From positions 620,001-684,000 of the forward strand of contig JBCAML010000005.1 of assembly GCA_038503075.1 (NCBI GenBank): 64,000 nt of DNA. The letters run 5' to 3'. The DNA is from Gyromitra esculenta (taxonomy: Eukaryota > Ascomycota > Pezizomycetes > Pezizales > Discinaceae). Within the stretch, counting starts at the first letter, position 1, and each line of letters starts with the position of its first letter. This document shows positions 1 through 12,947 of this stretch, piece after piece. The notes under the pieces are model-generated. The model made no database searches. It was not told where the DNA came from and saw only the letters and a program-made list of their open reading frames with translations. Position numbers and translations under genes: made by a program.

Positions 1-1916
1 TTTCTAAATCGACCCGTGCTACCTTCCTCGAGTTGGACGAAGTCCAAAAGTAGAGCCCGGCGCATTTTTAGCTGTCTTCATACGCATGTTTCAACGGTGT
101 CTCGTTAAGACTTCGACTTATAGCGAAAATTAGGTAAAGTGTTGGGAGCACACGTGGTTATATGTTTGTTTTTAATATAAGCTTTCTCCAAATAACTAGT
201 CAGCAGACACTAGCAAGGAGGAGTGCTCTTCTAAGTTTCTAGGAAACGTGGTATTGGGTTTAAATAGATGGCAAACCAGATGAATGGATTAGATGGAGTG
301 CGTGGCTCATGGTACCCTTGAATAAGCCAGGTTTATCATTCAACCAAGGCAAAATCTGATCAGGCCAAATAGTATCTTAAAATGTTGCAATGTGATATGG
401 TAAAACTTTTAATGTGTTTAGACCATGTTTCAGTAGGATCTATTGGAAACCTTGTGTAATTAGATTCCGTTTACCTCATATTTGCGATGCCACAATAGTT
501 ACTGATTCGGCGGATCGTTATCTGAAACGGAAGTCGCGGCCGTGACAGGGATAAACTATGTTTTTACTGTCTCGGTAGCGAGGTGGTTAGTATCATAGAT
601 TTTATTGGCTTCTTAGAGAACTTGTGCTCAGGATAACTAACCAATACCTAAGTGCGACCGACTCTAGACGCCAAAAACACGCCCGAATTACCATAGTATT
701 AAGCATTTCATCTAGTAAACGTCAGCAAGTTGTATACAGTAAATCATCTATGCTCAGTATATGTTGTAACAGAACTATATGTCACGAAATATCACTCGGT
801 TAATATATTACTATCGTGCTACGCGGTTAGTTAATTTAAACACTCTAAGGAACGTGTTTAAGCACTAAAAATAAGACATCTGGAGGGTATATGTTTGAAC
901 GCTCTTAGACTGGATCAGTTGTGCGGGCGAGTTTCCTTGGGTTTCCTAGATCGGGTCTTTGATTTTACATGAGTTATCTCATCAGGCTTTTTATAATCAT
1001 TAGAGATTTCGTCTCCTATATCTCTAGATTAAAGTGCCCTTTAAATTTATTGGAGGGTGGAAGTCCTGGTTGTATAAATACAAGTTCTCTCGGAACCTCA
1101 CAGAAAACTAGAGGGAAGTTGATTTTCAGTCAGTCAGTATATTTACTCTCGTTGATATCTTTTGTCCCGATCAGACTAGCTTTATTATACATTTTAGGTA
1201 GACCTCACGTACCTTTTTTCGAAAAAAGTCGTAATTTATTCATATAAGAATCGGGATTTGTTACCAAAACTGTTAGCTCGGATCCGGATAGGATTCATCC
1301 GAAGCAGAGGGAAAAACCTGCAAGATATAAAAGGCGCATGTAGCTACGCCAAATAAAATCACTATAAATGCGTATCATCAGTATTCTTATTAGGGGATTG
1401 CCATTGTCACATCAAAATTCGAGAAGCAATGAGTTAAGTCGTGAGCTCTGGGTGGGAAAAATGTTCATAAGAGGATCCTGATGGGAACGAATCACGTATT
1501 CGCCGGCGCCTGGTATCCACCAACGATCCTCTAACGCCCTTACCCTTATATTTTTACTGTAAAAGGAAACGATATCCATCGTACAAACCTTGGAGAGAGA
1601 GTGTGTGTTTGGGCTTGAAAAGGGGGAATGAAAAAACGGCCCAGCTCCTTAAAACAATATTCATTGTACATTGTATTAGAGAAATGGGAAGAAAAGTGGT
1701 AACAGTTCCCTCCAAGTATCCCTTTTCCAAGTAACGGACTCAAGGTAAGACATGAAGTTGCAACTGAAGTACACTAGGAATAGAAAACGCATTAGAAGGA
1801 AAGAATTGCGAACTACTGTTTTGATTTTTTTGCTCGGCCATTGGTAAAAAAACGCAAACCGGAAGAAACTTGCTGTGTCCATCGAGATTTAGAACACTTA
1901 CTAAACATCCCCTGGC
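1..1916. other. AT-rich gene-free region
   Basis: No ORF here resembles a known protein, and no convincing exon chain was seen on either strand. The stretch is AT-rich with many stops in all frames, which fits old, mutated repeat DNA. One copy of the recurring 10-mer ATATCACTCG lies at 789-798. The short ORFs at 969-1247 and 1546-1882 start at non-ATG codons or show no domain. Confidence 0.6.
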
Positions 1917-4351
1917 CTAAATTTCACAACCTAGGCAATCCAAACCCTCCAACAATCTCCAAATCTGAACAGACTTCAATTTCCCAGCCAGTTCCCGCTC
2001 TCGCTCGAGGGTATCACTGGTCTTAGCCCATGCAACCACGTTCCGTTTCTGCCTGGCAGACAGTATATGCTTTGGGTCTGCTGCAAGTGTGATTATTCGC
2101 ACCCAAATGTCCTCCGGGAGGTTTCCTGGGAGCTCCTTTGACTTTTTCAGCTGGGGTACCTCTATCTCGGAAACTCTAGCGGAGAGAGGAGAGACACTTT
2201 GAGTTAGACTCAATGGGTCTGTTGTATCTTTTTCCGGTGCAAAATCGCCAATCTGTGAAAAGTTTGGCTCATTCCATGCCGGTGGGCCATCGGCGTGCGG
2301 ATGCTGGTGAAGGTTTACATTTTGTGGATAATTGAGAGAAATTACCGGTAATCCGGAGGATAACGCATTCATGGAACCTAGCCCAGGCTTTATTGGTGAG
2401 TTATAATGAAAATTGCGTCTAGAAAATGATAAGTACTCGATCCCGACATTTTCCTTGTCGAAAAGTATCGTTCTGCTTGTAGCCAGCATTCGCAAGGCCG
2501 TTCCCCAGAGCTCAACAGAACCTATCCCTGAATCTTTTAATAGTGTACCCTGAATCTTGCTTCGGGCTCTCTCTAGTTCAACAATCATCCCGCTCCCGCA
2601 ATTTGTATAGGGTGAATTGGCGGTATATGGAGATGATAAACTCTCCCTTCTAGACCTCAACGGTGTTGATGGAGCACTAGAAGCATCCGATATCTGTCTA
2701 CCTCTGGCGAATATTGTTGTCAGAGATAATGCCGCATCTCGTATGTTTTCCGCTAGCTCGAGGACCTTAAGGCCCATGGGTGTAAACTGGTCATTTTTCT
2801 GGTAGACAATACCAGAACACCCCGAGAAGTGATCGTAACGGTCCAGAATCTCAGCTTGAAATCCAGGGCGGGTGGGAGGAAGGTAACGAAGGAGGCGATC
2901 TGGAGTTGGATGGATGGGGAGGACATAAGAGAGGAAGAGCGCTGCTTTATCCGAGAGCGCTGTTTTAGAAATGATTAAATAAGGAATTGACCTTAGCCCA
3001 TGAATCTCTGCAATCCCAGAGCCAAGGGACGTCGAGGGCGATAAAGTAGACGAGCGACGATCCTCTATGCAGGCAATAGATTTGTTAGTACATCCTCTTT
3101 AGTGTGCATCCAAATACTACGTACCACTGTAAGACCTGACAGACTTTGTTGGGGTCGAATAAAGACTCGGTGTGGGCTCTAAGAATTCTCGATGAGCAGA
3201 AAAGCCCAAGGGCTGGAACTGTGAAGACAGCGTGACATCTGTCTCATCCAAACCATCCTCCTCAAAGTCCGTCTCATATTCTTCATCAGAACTCTCTGTA
3301 ACTACGGATCCTGCTGCTCGAGGCAGAATCAGTGGGGATTCCCGTGCATAGACATTCAAGAATATCTCGATCCCTCGATCACCAAGTGAATTTTCAGAAA
3401 TATCTAGCCTTCGAAGGCTGCAGACCTATCTTAAGCATCAGAAACTGTTTGTATCAGTTAGTTGGACGAAGAGATTGATACATCTCTGAATCCAACTAAA
3501 AAGTTCTCCCAAATCTCTGCATCCTCCTCTGTACAGATCTGAATACCATTGCATCGTAAGTCCAAATCCTTCAAATCCTTACTTGCCAACCTGATAACTT
3601 TTGTGAGATGCCTTAGACCAAAGATAGTGAGGTTATTTTCAGATAAATTAAGTTCATCAAGCTTTGTACTGCCAGAATCGAGGCCTTTTGTGAGACCTTC
3701 GCAAGCAAGCTTTAAACCTTCATCACAAAGAGACTTTCCTTGCAGGTTGAGTTCGATGTGTGGGTCTTTCTGGAAACGAGTCGGTTTTGCTGCTTGAACA
3801 ATGTACTTGAGGACATCTCGTTTGACTGCTGCACCAAGTTTTTCCCCGCTAATTTTGCGCTAAAGGACGGTTAAAACTCGAACGAACAGCAGAAGCAGCG
3901 GAATATACTCACATTTGTGTAATTTAATTTCCCCATTTCTAGCAGAATAGGTGCTGATGATTAGGATTGTCTTCCTCAGGATAGAAGCCAAGGGTTTGTT
4001 TCGGTTTGACGACAAAGAAATTTTCTTTAAACGACCAGCGAGACTCTCTTTGGAGAGCACCTATCAAGAAGGCCGCTGGAATAACCAGCTTGTTTGAACC
4101 AAACTCTCTCTAGATCTTATATGTCTAGCTGAGGTAGATGAGTGAGTGAAGTATTAACGTTAGTAGTGGGTGAACGTCAGAAATGACGAAGATGGATGGC
4201 GGGAGATGCGAAGCAAGGATGTTACAAACCCTCATTTGTTTGGGTACCTTGGTGTGCAGGAAGGGATTACGAGTAGATCCAAAGAACGCAAACGGAACTC
4301 TAGCTTTGCAAGGGGTTGAGAGAAAATAGAATAATCCGATTTCAGTGCCAT
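1917..4351 (-). CDS. Leucine-rich-repeat (RNI-like) protein, multi-exon
   Basis: Three 3' exons join in frame on the minus strand: 3482..3859, 3125..3425 and 1917..3064 (introns 3426-3481 and 3065-3124, the latter with a TACTAAC branch point). A short exon ending at 3913 precedes them (intron 3860-3912). The N-terminal half has ribonuclease-inhibitor-type LRRs, such as LDELNLSENNLT, LKDLDLRCNGI and LRRLDISENSLGDRGI. An acidic linker (SSDEEYETDFEEDG) follows, then a long C-terminal region with GLKVLELAENIRDAALS near its middle and a conserved-looking end, IWRLLEGLDCLGCEI. This resembles the large fungal LRR proteins of unknown function, probably a protein-binding scaffold. The 5' exons are unresolved. 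An ATG at 4351 opens a short coding-like stretch (KLEFRLRSLDLLVIPS), but I could not splice it cleanly to the rest. The gene diverges from the one at 5260. Confidence 0.75.
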
Positions 4352-5259
4352 TTATGTATTACGGCTTTGTACCACTACATGTAGTTTCTATTTTAGATGG
4401 ATCCATGATTTTATATACATGTATCTGCCGTTATACTTGCGACGAGGCTGGCTTCACGTGGAGCGTGACATTTCTTACAACATAATACGGTTAGGCTGAC
4501 AATACGGGAAGAAATCACTTATTCTTTTTTTCTTTTTTCTTTTCTAGGATGCTTTTTTTCCGCCGTGGATAGTAACTTCAGGGTATCTTTATTCACCCTC
4601 AAGGCCTAAGGAGAAGATGATTTTAGTGCAATTTTCGGTACCTTGTCAATTACATACCCCTTCATTCTTGCTGATGGTATGCTTTTCCGGAATGTTTGCC
4701 TCGTAAACGGTATCTATCAATTTAGGGCACTGAAGCCACGCTGTCGCTGCTGCAAAGGGCCGTCTTTACGGCTTAATGATGGCCACGCGGGAAGATATGG
4801 TAAGAAAAAGATATAGAAGGGATCGGATGCACATGGGGGATACATGTATCTAGGGTTGCTGATTGGTATCCTGCCTGGCGTTTAGGTTCCATGGTTCAGA
4901 GCTGTCAACTACGGGTTCCGCTAGCTTGACAGGGATCTACTCACGTGGGACATAGGGCTCAGATGAGGGTTTCCCCACAAAATAATAATCATCGAGTGGA
5001 GAGATCCCTGGAAGAGATATATAGCCGAAATAGTACAGCACCTGAAGATCTATCCAAATGTCCCAAAGAACCCCACATTCGTCCTTCCCCCGCTCATATC
5101 GCTTGGCTGGACTTTTTCTTCTCGTGATCACAGCAAGTGTTAGTCTATGAAACTTCGTTCGTCAGTCAAAACTCACCTATCTATCATAGGGAACTCATAC
5201 CTGAGTAGAGGCCTTGGTTCATCCTATCTCCATCCGTTAGTTTGCAGTAAAGCAGAGTC
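4352..5259. promoter_or_regulatory. Divergent intergenic region, likely shared promoter
   Basis: About 0.9 kb separates the 5' end of the LRR gene (minus) from the start of the Ser/Pro-rich gene (plus). It holds copies of the palindrome TACATGTA at 4376, 4416 and 4841, two of them followed by TCT, and a T-rich tract near 4525-4560. A minus-strand ORF at 4937-5131 has no recognisable domain and is not called. Confidence 0.4.
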
Positions 5260-6272
5260 ATGGCAGATCTGTTTCCTCCATTTCTTCCATCCCCTAGCTC
5301 GCTACCACTAGCAGCCGCTCCCTCCGTGGGCTCCTCAGCAGAAAACTCTCCACCAGCAGCAGCTACGAGGCCCTCGCCTTCTCCTCGCCTCCGTCGTGAG
5401 CAGCGAAAAGTTCTACATCCTCTAGCCGATGAATCCGACGATGGATATTCTCCACATCCTTCTATTTATGAAGCCTCTCCGGTTGCTTCTGACGACGAGA
5501 GCCCTGATGATAAAGAGCCGCTTTGTGATTCGTACGACTCGACAAAGCAAGGATCCACTGAGCTCCCTGACTCGGAGCAGTCTGGAAGTTCTGAACAGAC
5601 AGGGAGAAGCAGAAATTTCTCGCGATTTTCAGCCCTCTCTATGATGGAAACTATTGCAGAGCAGAAGAGCATCGCCAGTGTTCGTGAAGAAATGCTAGAT
5701 GGAGGAGCATATTCTCCACTACAACAAGATGATGAATCTGGAGATGATCAATATTACTATGATTACGCCAGTCCTACTCAACCGTTGCATCCAGTTATGT
5801 CAGCCTCTGCCCCAAACCTTGGTGGTGGGTTTCCCATCCCTATCTCTCCATGTGCTTCGCCACACGTATGTATGCCTGACAATTGAGCTTAGCAGGGCTA
5901 CCATATCCTTCTTCATCTGAGCACCCCACATCAGCTCCTACAGCCAACACGTTTTTCTTACGTGGGTTATCATCACCTCGTTCATTTCCTCCTCACCAGC
6001 CTACCTTCCGCCCCGCCCTGTCAATGAATAGATCATATGGAACTCTTTCTGCACATCCATTCCATCGTGCTCCACTCCTCGCTACTGCTATAGATCCGTA
6101 TATAGAAAATCAGCGTACCCCCGACTCACTGGAAAGTCCCGTAGCCAGGAGTCGATCCGGTAGTCTTAGGGATATGGGGATATGGGGAAAGCTTTGCAGA
6201 GGATTCTGTCTCGTCTGCTGCTGTGTTAGCATAAGTGAGGATGATCAACACCACAGTCGGACTGCGGTGTAG
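5260..6272 (+). CDS. Ser/Pro-rich protein of unknown function
   Basis: Exons 5260..5824 and 5896..6272, joined across a 71-bp intron (GTGGGT...CTGAC...CAG), give 313 aa. I chose this donor over the nearer GTATGT because it restores frame with a normal intron length. The product is low-complexity: an N-terminal Pro/Ser/Ala stretch, an acidic middle with DESDDGYSPHPSIYEASP and DDESGDDQYYYDYASP, then a Ser/Pro-rich segment. The end is a cysteine cluster (CRGFCLVCCC at the C-terminal side) that could be lipid-modified. An 8-bp tandem repeat (GGATATGG-like, near 6171-6188) precedes this cluster, so frame there depends on repeat number. No domain was recognised. A regulatory or cell-cortex protein is conceivable but unsupported. 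Confidence 0.6.
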
Positions 6273-9200
6273 GATCTAGACCTCCTCAACGGCCGAAAAT
6301 TCTTCCATACCACATCGTCATCACAGACTAAAGTGGGTGGGCATGTTATTACGAAGTACGTTATGACGATTAATGGCCGACGTTTAATATTAATGAATGA
6401 CGGGAGGCTAATTATTTATCTGGGTAACCGTTCTATCTTTTTACTCATACTTTATGTTTTCTGTTTCTCGTCTCTGTTTCATCGTTTTAGTCTATTTTAT
6501 TTTTTGGGCGGATCGTCAGTAAATACTTGTTTTTGTTCCATTGGGATCTCATTATTCTTATTTTGGGGTATGAACTTTGGAAGGGCGGAAAACAGTTCGG
6601 GTTTTTTTTCGTTGCACGAGCGACGGTAAATACTGGTGTGTTATGGACACTAATAGCTCAAAGATTATTGTTCAGATGTGGAACTTTTGTAGTCTCCAGG
6701 TCTCATTTTTTGTTTACTACACTTTATTAAGTATAAATGGGCGGTCTTCTCTCTTATTTATTCTTCTACAGGTCTAAGTATCCGAGCTAACATCAAGAGG
6801 CACTTATTGACTCTCTTCAGTAGTTAATAATTCTTACTCGATAATTTTTTTGGTATATCTTGGTCGATCAGAAATAAAACGAATGGCGGTATATCACTTC
6901 TGAGAAGCAAGAGGCACTGGCGAAGAAAATGTTTTATCTTCACTCCGTTTGTAGCATATGTAATGACACCCTCTACTTTCACCCGTAGTTCTCTTTTTTT
7001 TTTCTGCCTCCCCACCGCCGGTAGCTTTCACTTGGTGCCGGCACATTCTCAATAGCCCATATTAAAACTATTAGTATTGCATCCTGTTACAGAGGACTCT
7101 GCTCTAGTAGATCTTTGGTAGCCAGGCGAGTTTTGGGAACCCGGCTTTTAATACTCGATCGTGGTCCAAAACTCCGGAAGAAGAGAAAGAACGGGAGGGA
7201 AGGATATGGGAATGTGGAGATATTGAAATGGGGTAGTATGGGAGTAGTTGATCATAGTGTGACTATCTTTCCAAAGGTACGACGCTGACGAAAAGCACGC
7301 AGGTCATGCGAGGACAAAGAGAGAGAAGGTGAAGAACGGGTAGGAGAACGTGATGTTTATGGGAGTTTTTGGCATGTTAGTGTTCCGTTGTGTTTTTGGT
7401 TTTGGTTTTGAACCCTTTTAGACTTTAAGGGCCCATAACCTAAGAGTTGAATGTGCCGAATGAAAAAATAAATAAATAGTCCAAACCTCCGACAACCCAA
7501 TTCAATATCAACCCGAGTGATATCTTATGGATTTAAATAATATTAGTTACGATGGCTGACATGCGACTAAGTCCTCGAAGCCTAATACTACCAAAGTGAC
7601 TAAATTAAACACTTCTGTAGGATTGATTGCTGTTATAACTAAAAAGGGCTATAATTACGAAAAAAAGTATACACTTCCAGCCAAGTAGCGGTAGCGCAGC
7701 GGTTTAAGCTCTGTGCTAGATCACCGCACTTGACCAGACGCCAAACAAGCTCGAAACTCATCAAAAGTTTCTAGAGGAGAGGTGTGCCTATAACATGTCG
7801 ACCTTTTATTGCAGAGACATAGCTATATTTTTTATAGATAACCAAAACAGCCTAGGGCGAGTACTCAACCACAAAGTTCGACATCAAACCCTATATACAG
7901 ACTTGAATCTGGCGGCGCTGTAGATACAAATGGTAGGTCTGTTCGTTTGTTGTTGTTAGGCTCACTGCCAGCGTTAGTGCGTTGTTTGATAGAGTTGACG
8001 TTTCTAGTTTTTTTGATTACAGTCCATCTATTACCTAAACTAAGTGAGAGTCTAGCACCTCGGCAACTCGGCAGCCACAAAGCAGCCCAAAGGCCCTGAA
8101 CTCTTAGTTACACTAGTAAATTCCTTATAGAGTTAGGCTTGATATCGAAAGAGTAGCCTCAATTTTGTCAGGGACGGTGATTATCTTGTTCTAGTAGTAA
8201 ATAGCTGATGAGCTGAGAGATGATTTTAGCATAAGACGTTTTTTATGGCTGAGTGATTCATCTTGTTAGTAGATCTAGTAGCCCACGGGGTCCTCCGATC
8301 AGGCTATAATTACATTTGAACTTAAGTTGAACCGGAGCTTTTTCAGATAATTAGGGTCACTACATTTATTTCCAAACAAACCCCGGAGACAGCTGCTACG
8401 CAGCTGTCCAAAGCTAAGTTCTATTTAAGTATATGTATTGTCGCACGCCAAGAAGATCCTTTTTGTTGGTAAAGTATCAGAAGTCACGAGATTTGGGAGA
8501 GTGTCATCAGATAGTCATTTAAACCCCTAAAAAAAACTATGGCTAACTACATATACATACACAAATCAGTATCTGCTGTCAAGATAGAAATTATTATTAC
8601 AATACAACACCGTTGTCATGCTTCCATCACGCAGCCCCACCATGTCACTCTTAAATTACATCTACAGTACAGTAAGATAGCACCACTACCCCGGCCCCCC
8701 AGACATCACACAATGAAAGATAACCCACTAAATACGTTATCGAAAGCCCCAAAAAAAAAGCCTGAATTAACCAGCGACCATACCAAAACCAAAGAACCAA
8801 AGGGAAAACCGGTACATGCAAACCATGCAAACAGTGCATTGATACGCAAGGCTGACAAAGCGACCAAATCCCAACAGAAACCACAACCGACAGGGAAAGC
8901 GAAAAGAGAACCCAATTAGAAAACCAAACAAGCATTCTAGCTAGCGAAACCGAAACCTTATTCAACCCAGCTCAGGCTCACCTTCGCCTCCACCGATGAA
9001 CCTCACCAAACCCGACCGCCGCGCCTTTATATAACAGTAGACTCGAAACTCCCCTCCCCATTACTCCTACATAATTCCTTAACCTTCAAATTTCCACGAC
9101 ATACCTCCTGCATATCTATGTATATCCATACTTCTCGCAGAAACATGCTCATACGAAACCACCACAGGGTACCTTACTGTAAGGCTGCAAGCTGCGGGTA

Positions 9201-10569
9201 CGTACGAGCTCACATTACAACGACCCATGGAACACGAACAAGGGGGGAAGTATTGAAGGAAGAAGAAATTAAATAGCCATCGAGTCACATGGCTATTTTT
9301 TTCTCCTGCGTGCAATATATCTGCAGCAGCCGCACTTCTCTTTCTTTTCCACTGGATCCCTATTACTTGGTTGTTGTGCCTGAATACTGATACTCCGAGT
9401 GCTATCTCATGACTGACTGAGCGTTTCCAACACCACACCACACCACCTCCCCTGAAAACATCCCCATAGTATGCAAAAAAAAAGAATATGAATAACATAA
9501 GACTTACCAGCATCCAGGGCATGCAGAATGGTTGGGCCACGATTTGACACTTTTTCCCGCATAGACATTTCGAAACACATCAGCGCAGGCAAGCAGGGTT
9601 CACTCGGCTATTTCGCTTGCTGGGTTGCTTGTTCGCGCAGTCAGTCGTTCATTGCCAAAACATACATTTTGTCACATCATGAATTGGAGTAGAAAGTTGC
9701 ACCCCTCGTTCAGCCTGGCCAGCGGGGGTGGTGCAGTCTAGCTACTTTTCGCCAGTTAAGTACCCCTCAAGCTCAAGCGCCGGACCCCCGCTAGCCACCC
9801 AATCACACGTCATCACTCCTCTCTCAAGTCACTCCTCCACTCCGCTGCACTCTGAGTGATAACACAAGCATATTACGAGGAAGAAGAAGCAATGGACCTG
9901 CAAAGGTCTCAATTCCCCTCATCTATCATCACTACTGCATTCACTTCCCCATTCTTTGACATCAAGACTTAATTGACATGCACATGATGAATAAAGCAAT
10001 AATCCTCATTCAGCCCACATCGTAATACCCACACGCACATCTGACTTTCATCGCTTGTTCCAACCCACAGATAAACCTACTTAAAGTTCGTCTTACCTGC
10101 AGCGAACAAAAGAAAACAGCACTGGGGGATGAAAAAAGCAAAAGAAAGAAAGCGAAAGAGGGTCCGAGTGGGCGGATAGAAAAAAGAAATTATCGTTACG
10201 ACCTATGACGCCGCCCCTTTCCCCACCTCTTCCAGAAAGAAAGAAAGAAATCACAAGAAAAAAGCAAAAGTCAAGAGCATGAGTGCAGAGTTAGTGCAGA
10301 TTAGAGGAATACCAGTAAACGAGAGAAGGCCAATCCATAAAAGTAACACCATAAAAAAAACAAACGACAGGACCACTCCAGGAGACCTTATAGAATACAT
10401 GTGAAGGAAAAAAAAGGAAACCACATTGAAAATCATGAGAGATGTTAGCAGGGGAACACATCCCCAAAAAAACAAAGTTCTGCGCCTTTTAGTTATAGAA
10501 TTCAAAAAAACTTCCATGCTCCCCCTCATGCACAAGTGGCTTCCCGCCTCTCCCGCACGTCCACACCTT
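6273..10569. other. Long gene-poor spacer
   Basis: No supported gene. 6330-6780 is T-rich and probably the 3' flank of the upstream gene. 7400-8540 is AT-rich with a tRNA-like A-box sequence near 7690. 8540-10570 has better base balance and is probably the 3' untranslated and flanking DNA of the minus-strand gene that ends at 10570. ORFs here (8539-8919, 9079-9540, 10251-10634) are low-complexity or lack ATG starts. Confidence 0.5.
7683..7775 (+). repeat. tRNA-like A-box sequence, possible SINE remnant
   Basis: GGTAGCGCAGCGGTTTAAGC at about 7690-7709 fits the pol III A-box consensus TRGCNNAGYNGG, the D-arm of a tRNA. About 50 nt downstream, AGCTCGAAACTC is a weak match to the B-box GGTTCGANNCC. 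No clean cloverleaf with a matched acceptor stem could be drawn, so this is not a working tRNA gene. A decayed tRNA-derived SINE head or tRNA pseudogene is the likeliest reading. Confidence 0.35.
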
Positions 10570-12947
10570 TCAGTTTGATCTCCCCTTTGTCCCCATCTTC
10601 TGTGAGCTTGACCTAACCAAAGACGGAATTCCACTTCGTCGCTTCATGTTGGCCAGCGGCTCATTCAAACCTCTATTCAAGGTCACACTCAACTTGGTTG
10701 CCTTCACCGCCGCAGCAGTATTTCCCTGTTTTGGGATATTAACATTGATACTTCCAACCGCATGTGGCGCGACCTGCCGTCGTAAAGTGGCTCTGTCAGA
10801 ATTAAAATTGTCTCCCAAATTGAGACTCTCCCAACCTCCTTCACGCGCAAAGCAGCTTGCAGTTGAGCTAACGACCGAATTGCTCCCCGAATTGAAGCTC
10901 TCCCAGCTCCCTTTATGCGCGAGATGCCTCACAGCAGCTGCACTAGCGGCTAAATCGCTATTGGGCGTATAAGGTGGCGTAATAAGGTTATAGCCGACCG
11001 GCGGGGTAGTTAACGCCCGGGCCCTTACAGGAAGTCCGCGCGCGACAGTGGTCCTGACCGGGATGGCGACAGTGTTCACTTTTTTGTTCATACTGTATCC
11101 GCTAACGTGTTTCTGAACATTATAAGTAAGATCGCGACTGACGTGTTTCCTTTGAGTACCAGTATGGTTTCTATTGCCACTACCCCCAGAGCCATACCCC
11201 AACCGGTTGCGTGTGTCCCGCATGTTCGTGATATCACCGAAGGCTTGTTCGTTTTGTGCCGCAGCCGTAGTCTGTCCGCTTCGGAATTTGAAGCTCCTAT
11301 GTTGATCGGACTTTGAGCTTGTAGTTTCCATGCTGCGTTTATTTGTTGATGCTACCTCAAGGGCATTCACTGGATTGGCTACTCGTTCATGGGCACCTTC
11401 GTTGAGACTAGTGGATTTCGTTTGTTCATCAATTTCTGTCGGCAATACCATACTCATGCAGTAATTAGCATCGTCACCGGTATCATCCTCATTGCTATTG
11501 AACTCCCCAGCCCCCTCCGGTGATACCGATTCTGGGGTAGGCGGCATAGCATTTCTTCCCATTTCCAGATCTCGAGATATCTTGTCTCGCTCCTTGTTCT
11601 TGTATTCCATCATTTCCCTTCTTGGGCTCACTCTCCGGGTTGGACTAATTCTCCGTCCCGGTGTGAACACGCCTGCAAGCTTCTGAACTCCAGTGAGATC
11701 CCAGTTATTCCCTGGATTAGCAAGTGTCTCCATAGCCTGCAAATTTTTATCGTGATCGGAAGGCAACGGCTCATCGTCCTCGGAGTATGCTTCCAAATCG
11801 TTGTTCTGGCTACGATACATACTCGCAAAGCTGCTTTCGCTCAACATACTAAGTTGTAGGGAAGCGATGCTAAATGTCGGGGACGGTGGGCCATCATCTC
11901 CATCACTCATAACGGATGTACACCTACTCATAAATTCGGAAGGGGCCAGAGATGCGCGGACTGGCGCGTGGCCCCTATCGCCTGAGAGAAATGCAGTCTT
12001 CACCAAACTTATATCATTATGAGCAACGGAACGAGGCGTCTTAAGGTCGATAATATTAGAGTTGGCGGAAAAGTAGGTCGACCCAGGCTCATCATAAAAT
12101 GGAGTACTTAAACTTGTAGGATATGTCCGGTAAGTGAACGGCGATACCCTAATCGGATCCAACCCCTGTGCAGAGTCATTATTAGGACCTTCCACTCCAC
12201 CTGGCACAGTTCCCTGCTCACTAAACCCTGGTTGATTTACGGAGGAGTAGTTGTACGTAGCGTCACACTTAGCAGCGTCGTCTTGAAGCGTGCCAATTAT
12301 TTTTACCGCATCATCTAAAGCTTTTTCGCGTTCTTGAAGTGCTTCACGGAGCTGACTGTTAGCGCGAGTGAGTTCGTCGGCACGAGCGTTGGCACGGGTA
12401 AGTTGAGTTTGGAGATACGACAATTCCGTTTCAGTTTTCGACGCTTTTTGGCGGAGATGGAAGAGGCTTAACTTCAAGTCGAAGTTTTGCTTTTTAATAG
12501 TACAGATGAACTACCGCCGTCATTCAACCATCGTCAGCCTCTTTCAAACATAAATAAACGAAAAGTAAATAATTAGATGAAACGAATTTTTCAAAAAATG
12601 AGCTGAAAGCAAACCTGATCCATTTCTCTGACTCCCATCCCCTCAATTCTCCTGTCGATATTCCTATCCCATCGATTGCTCTTTGCAGTTGAGCCAGGCC
12701 TAGTCAACGAATATTGCGCAGTAGATTTCAGAGTACTTCCTTCAGATATAGATAGTGTTTGATGTTCGTCCGACAATAGCTGTGTTCTGCCCTTTTTTGC
12801 CTCAGCTCTTGCTTCATTAAGCTGCTTCCTCTGCTGTTGTAGGCGCTTCAGAAGCAGCGGTGATGATACGTCTACTACTGAGACGCGCTCCAGGGGACGT
12901 GCAGCAGCAGAGCCAGGAGCGTGGCTATTGGTTGAGGATATCTCCAT
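10570..12947 (-). CDS. Cnn_1N-motif protein (spindle-pole/MTOC type)
   Basis: Exons 12615..12947 and 10570..12489 (125-bp intron, GTTTGC...AAAAAG) give 750 aa starting at MEISSTNSHAP. The splice restores QNFDLKLSLFHLRQK at residues about 112-126, a good match to Centrosomin N-terminal motif 1 (consensus KENFDLKLRIYHLEE). That motif recruits gamma-tubulin complexes in Mto1, Pcp1 and ApsB. A coiled coil follows (about 120-175, ending REALQEREKALDDAVKIIGTL). The rest is polar, Ser/Thr/Asn-rich and disordered, with possible phosphosites such as RRISPTRRVSPRR and a basic C-terminus. It lacks the very long coiled coils of Mto1 or Pcp1, so it looks like a shorter fungal member of the family. The role in microtubule nucleation is inferred from the motif only. 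It is transcribed divergently from the Aha1 gene. Confidence 0.8.

Noticed and set aside
8539..8919. 126-codon plus-strand ORF, Lys/Pro-rich
   Set aside because: Composition comes from A/C-rich DNA downstream of the minus-strand gene at 10570; no domain, and it starts in an AT-repeat context.
10251..10634. 127-codon minus-strand ORF overlapping the end of the Cnn_1N gene
   Set aside because: Overlaps the 3' end of a better-supported gene in another frame; its hydrophobic content reflects A-rich plus-strand sequence.
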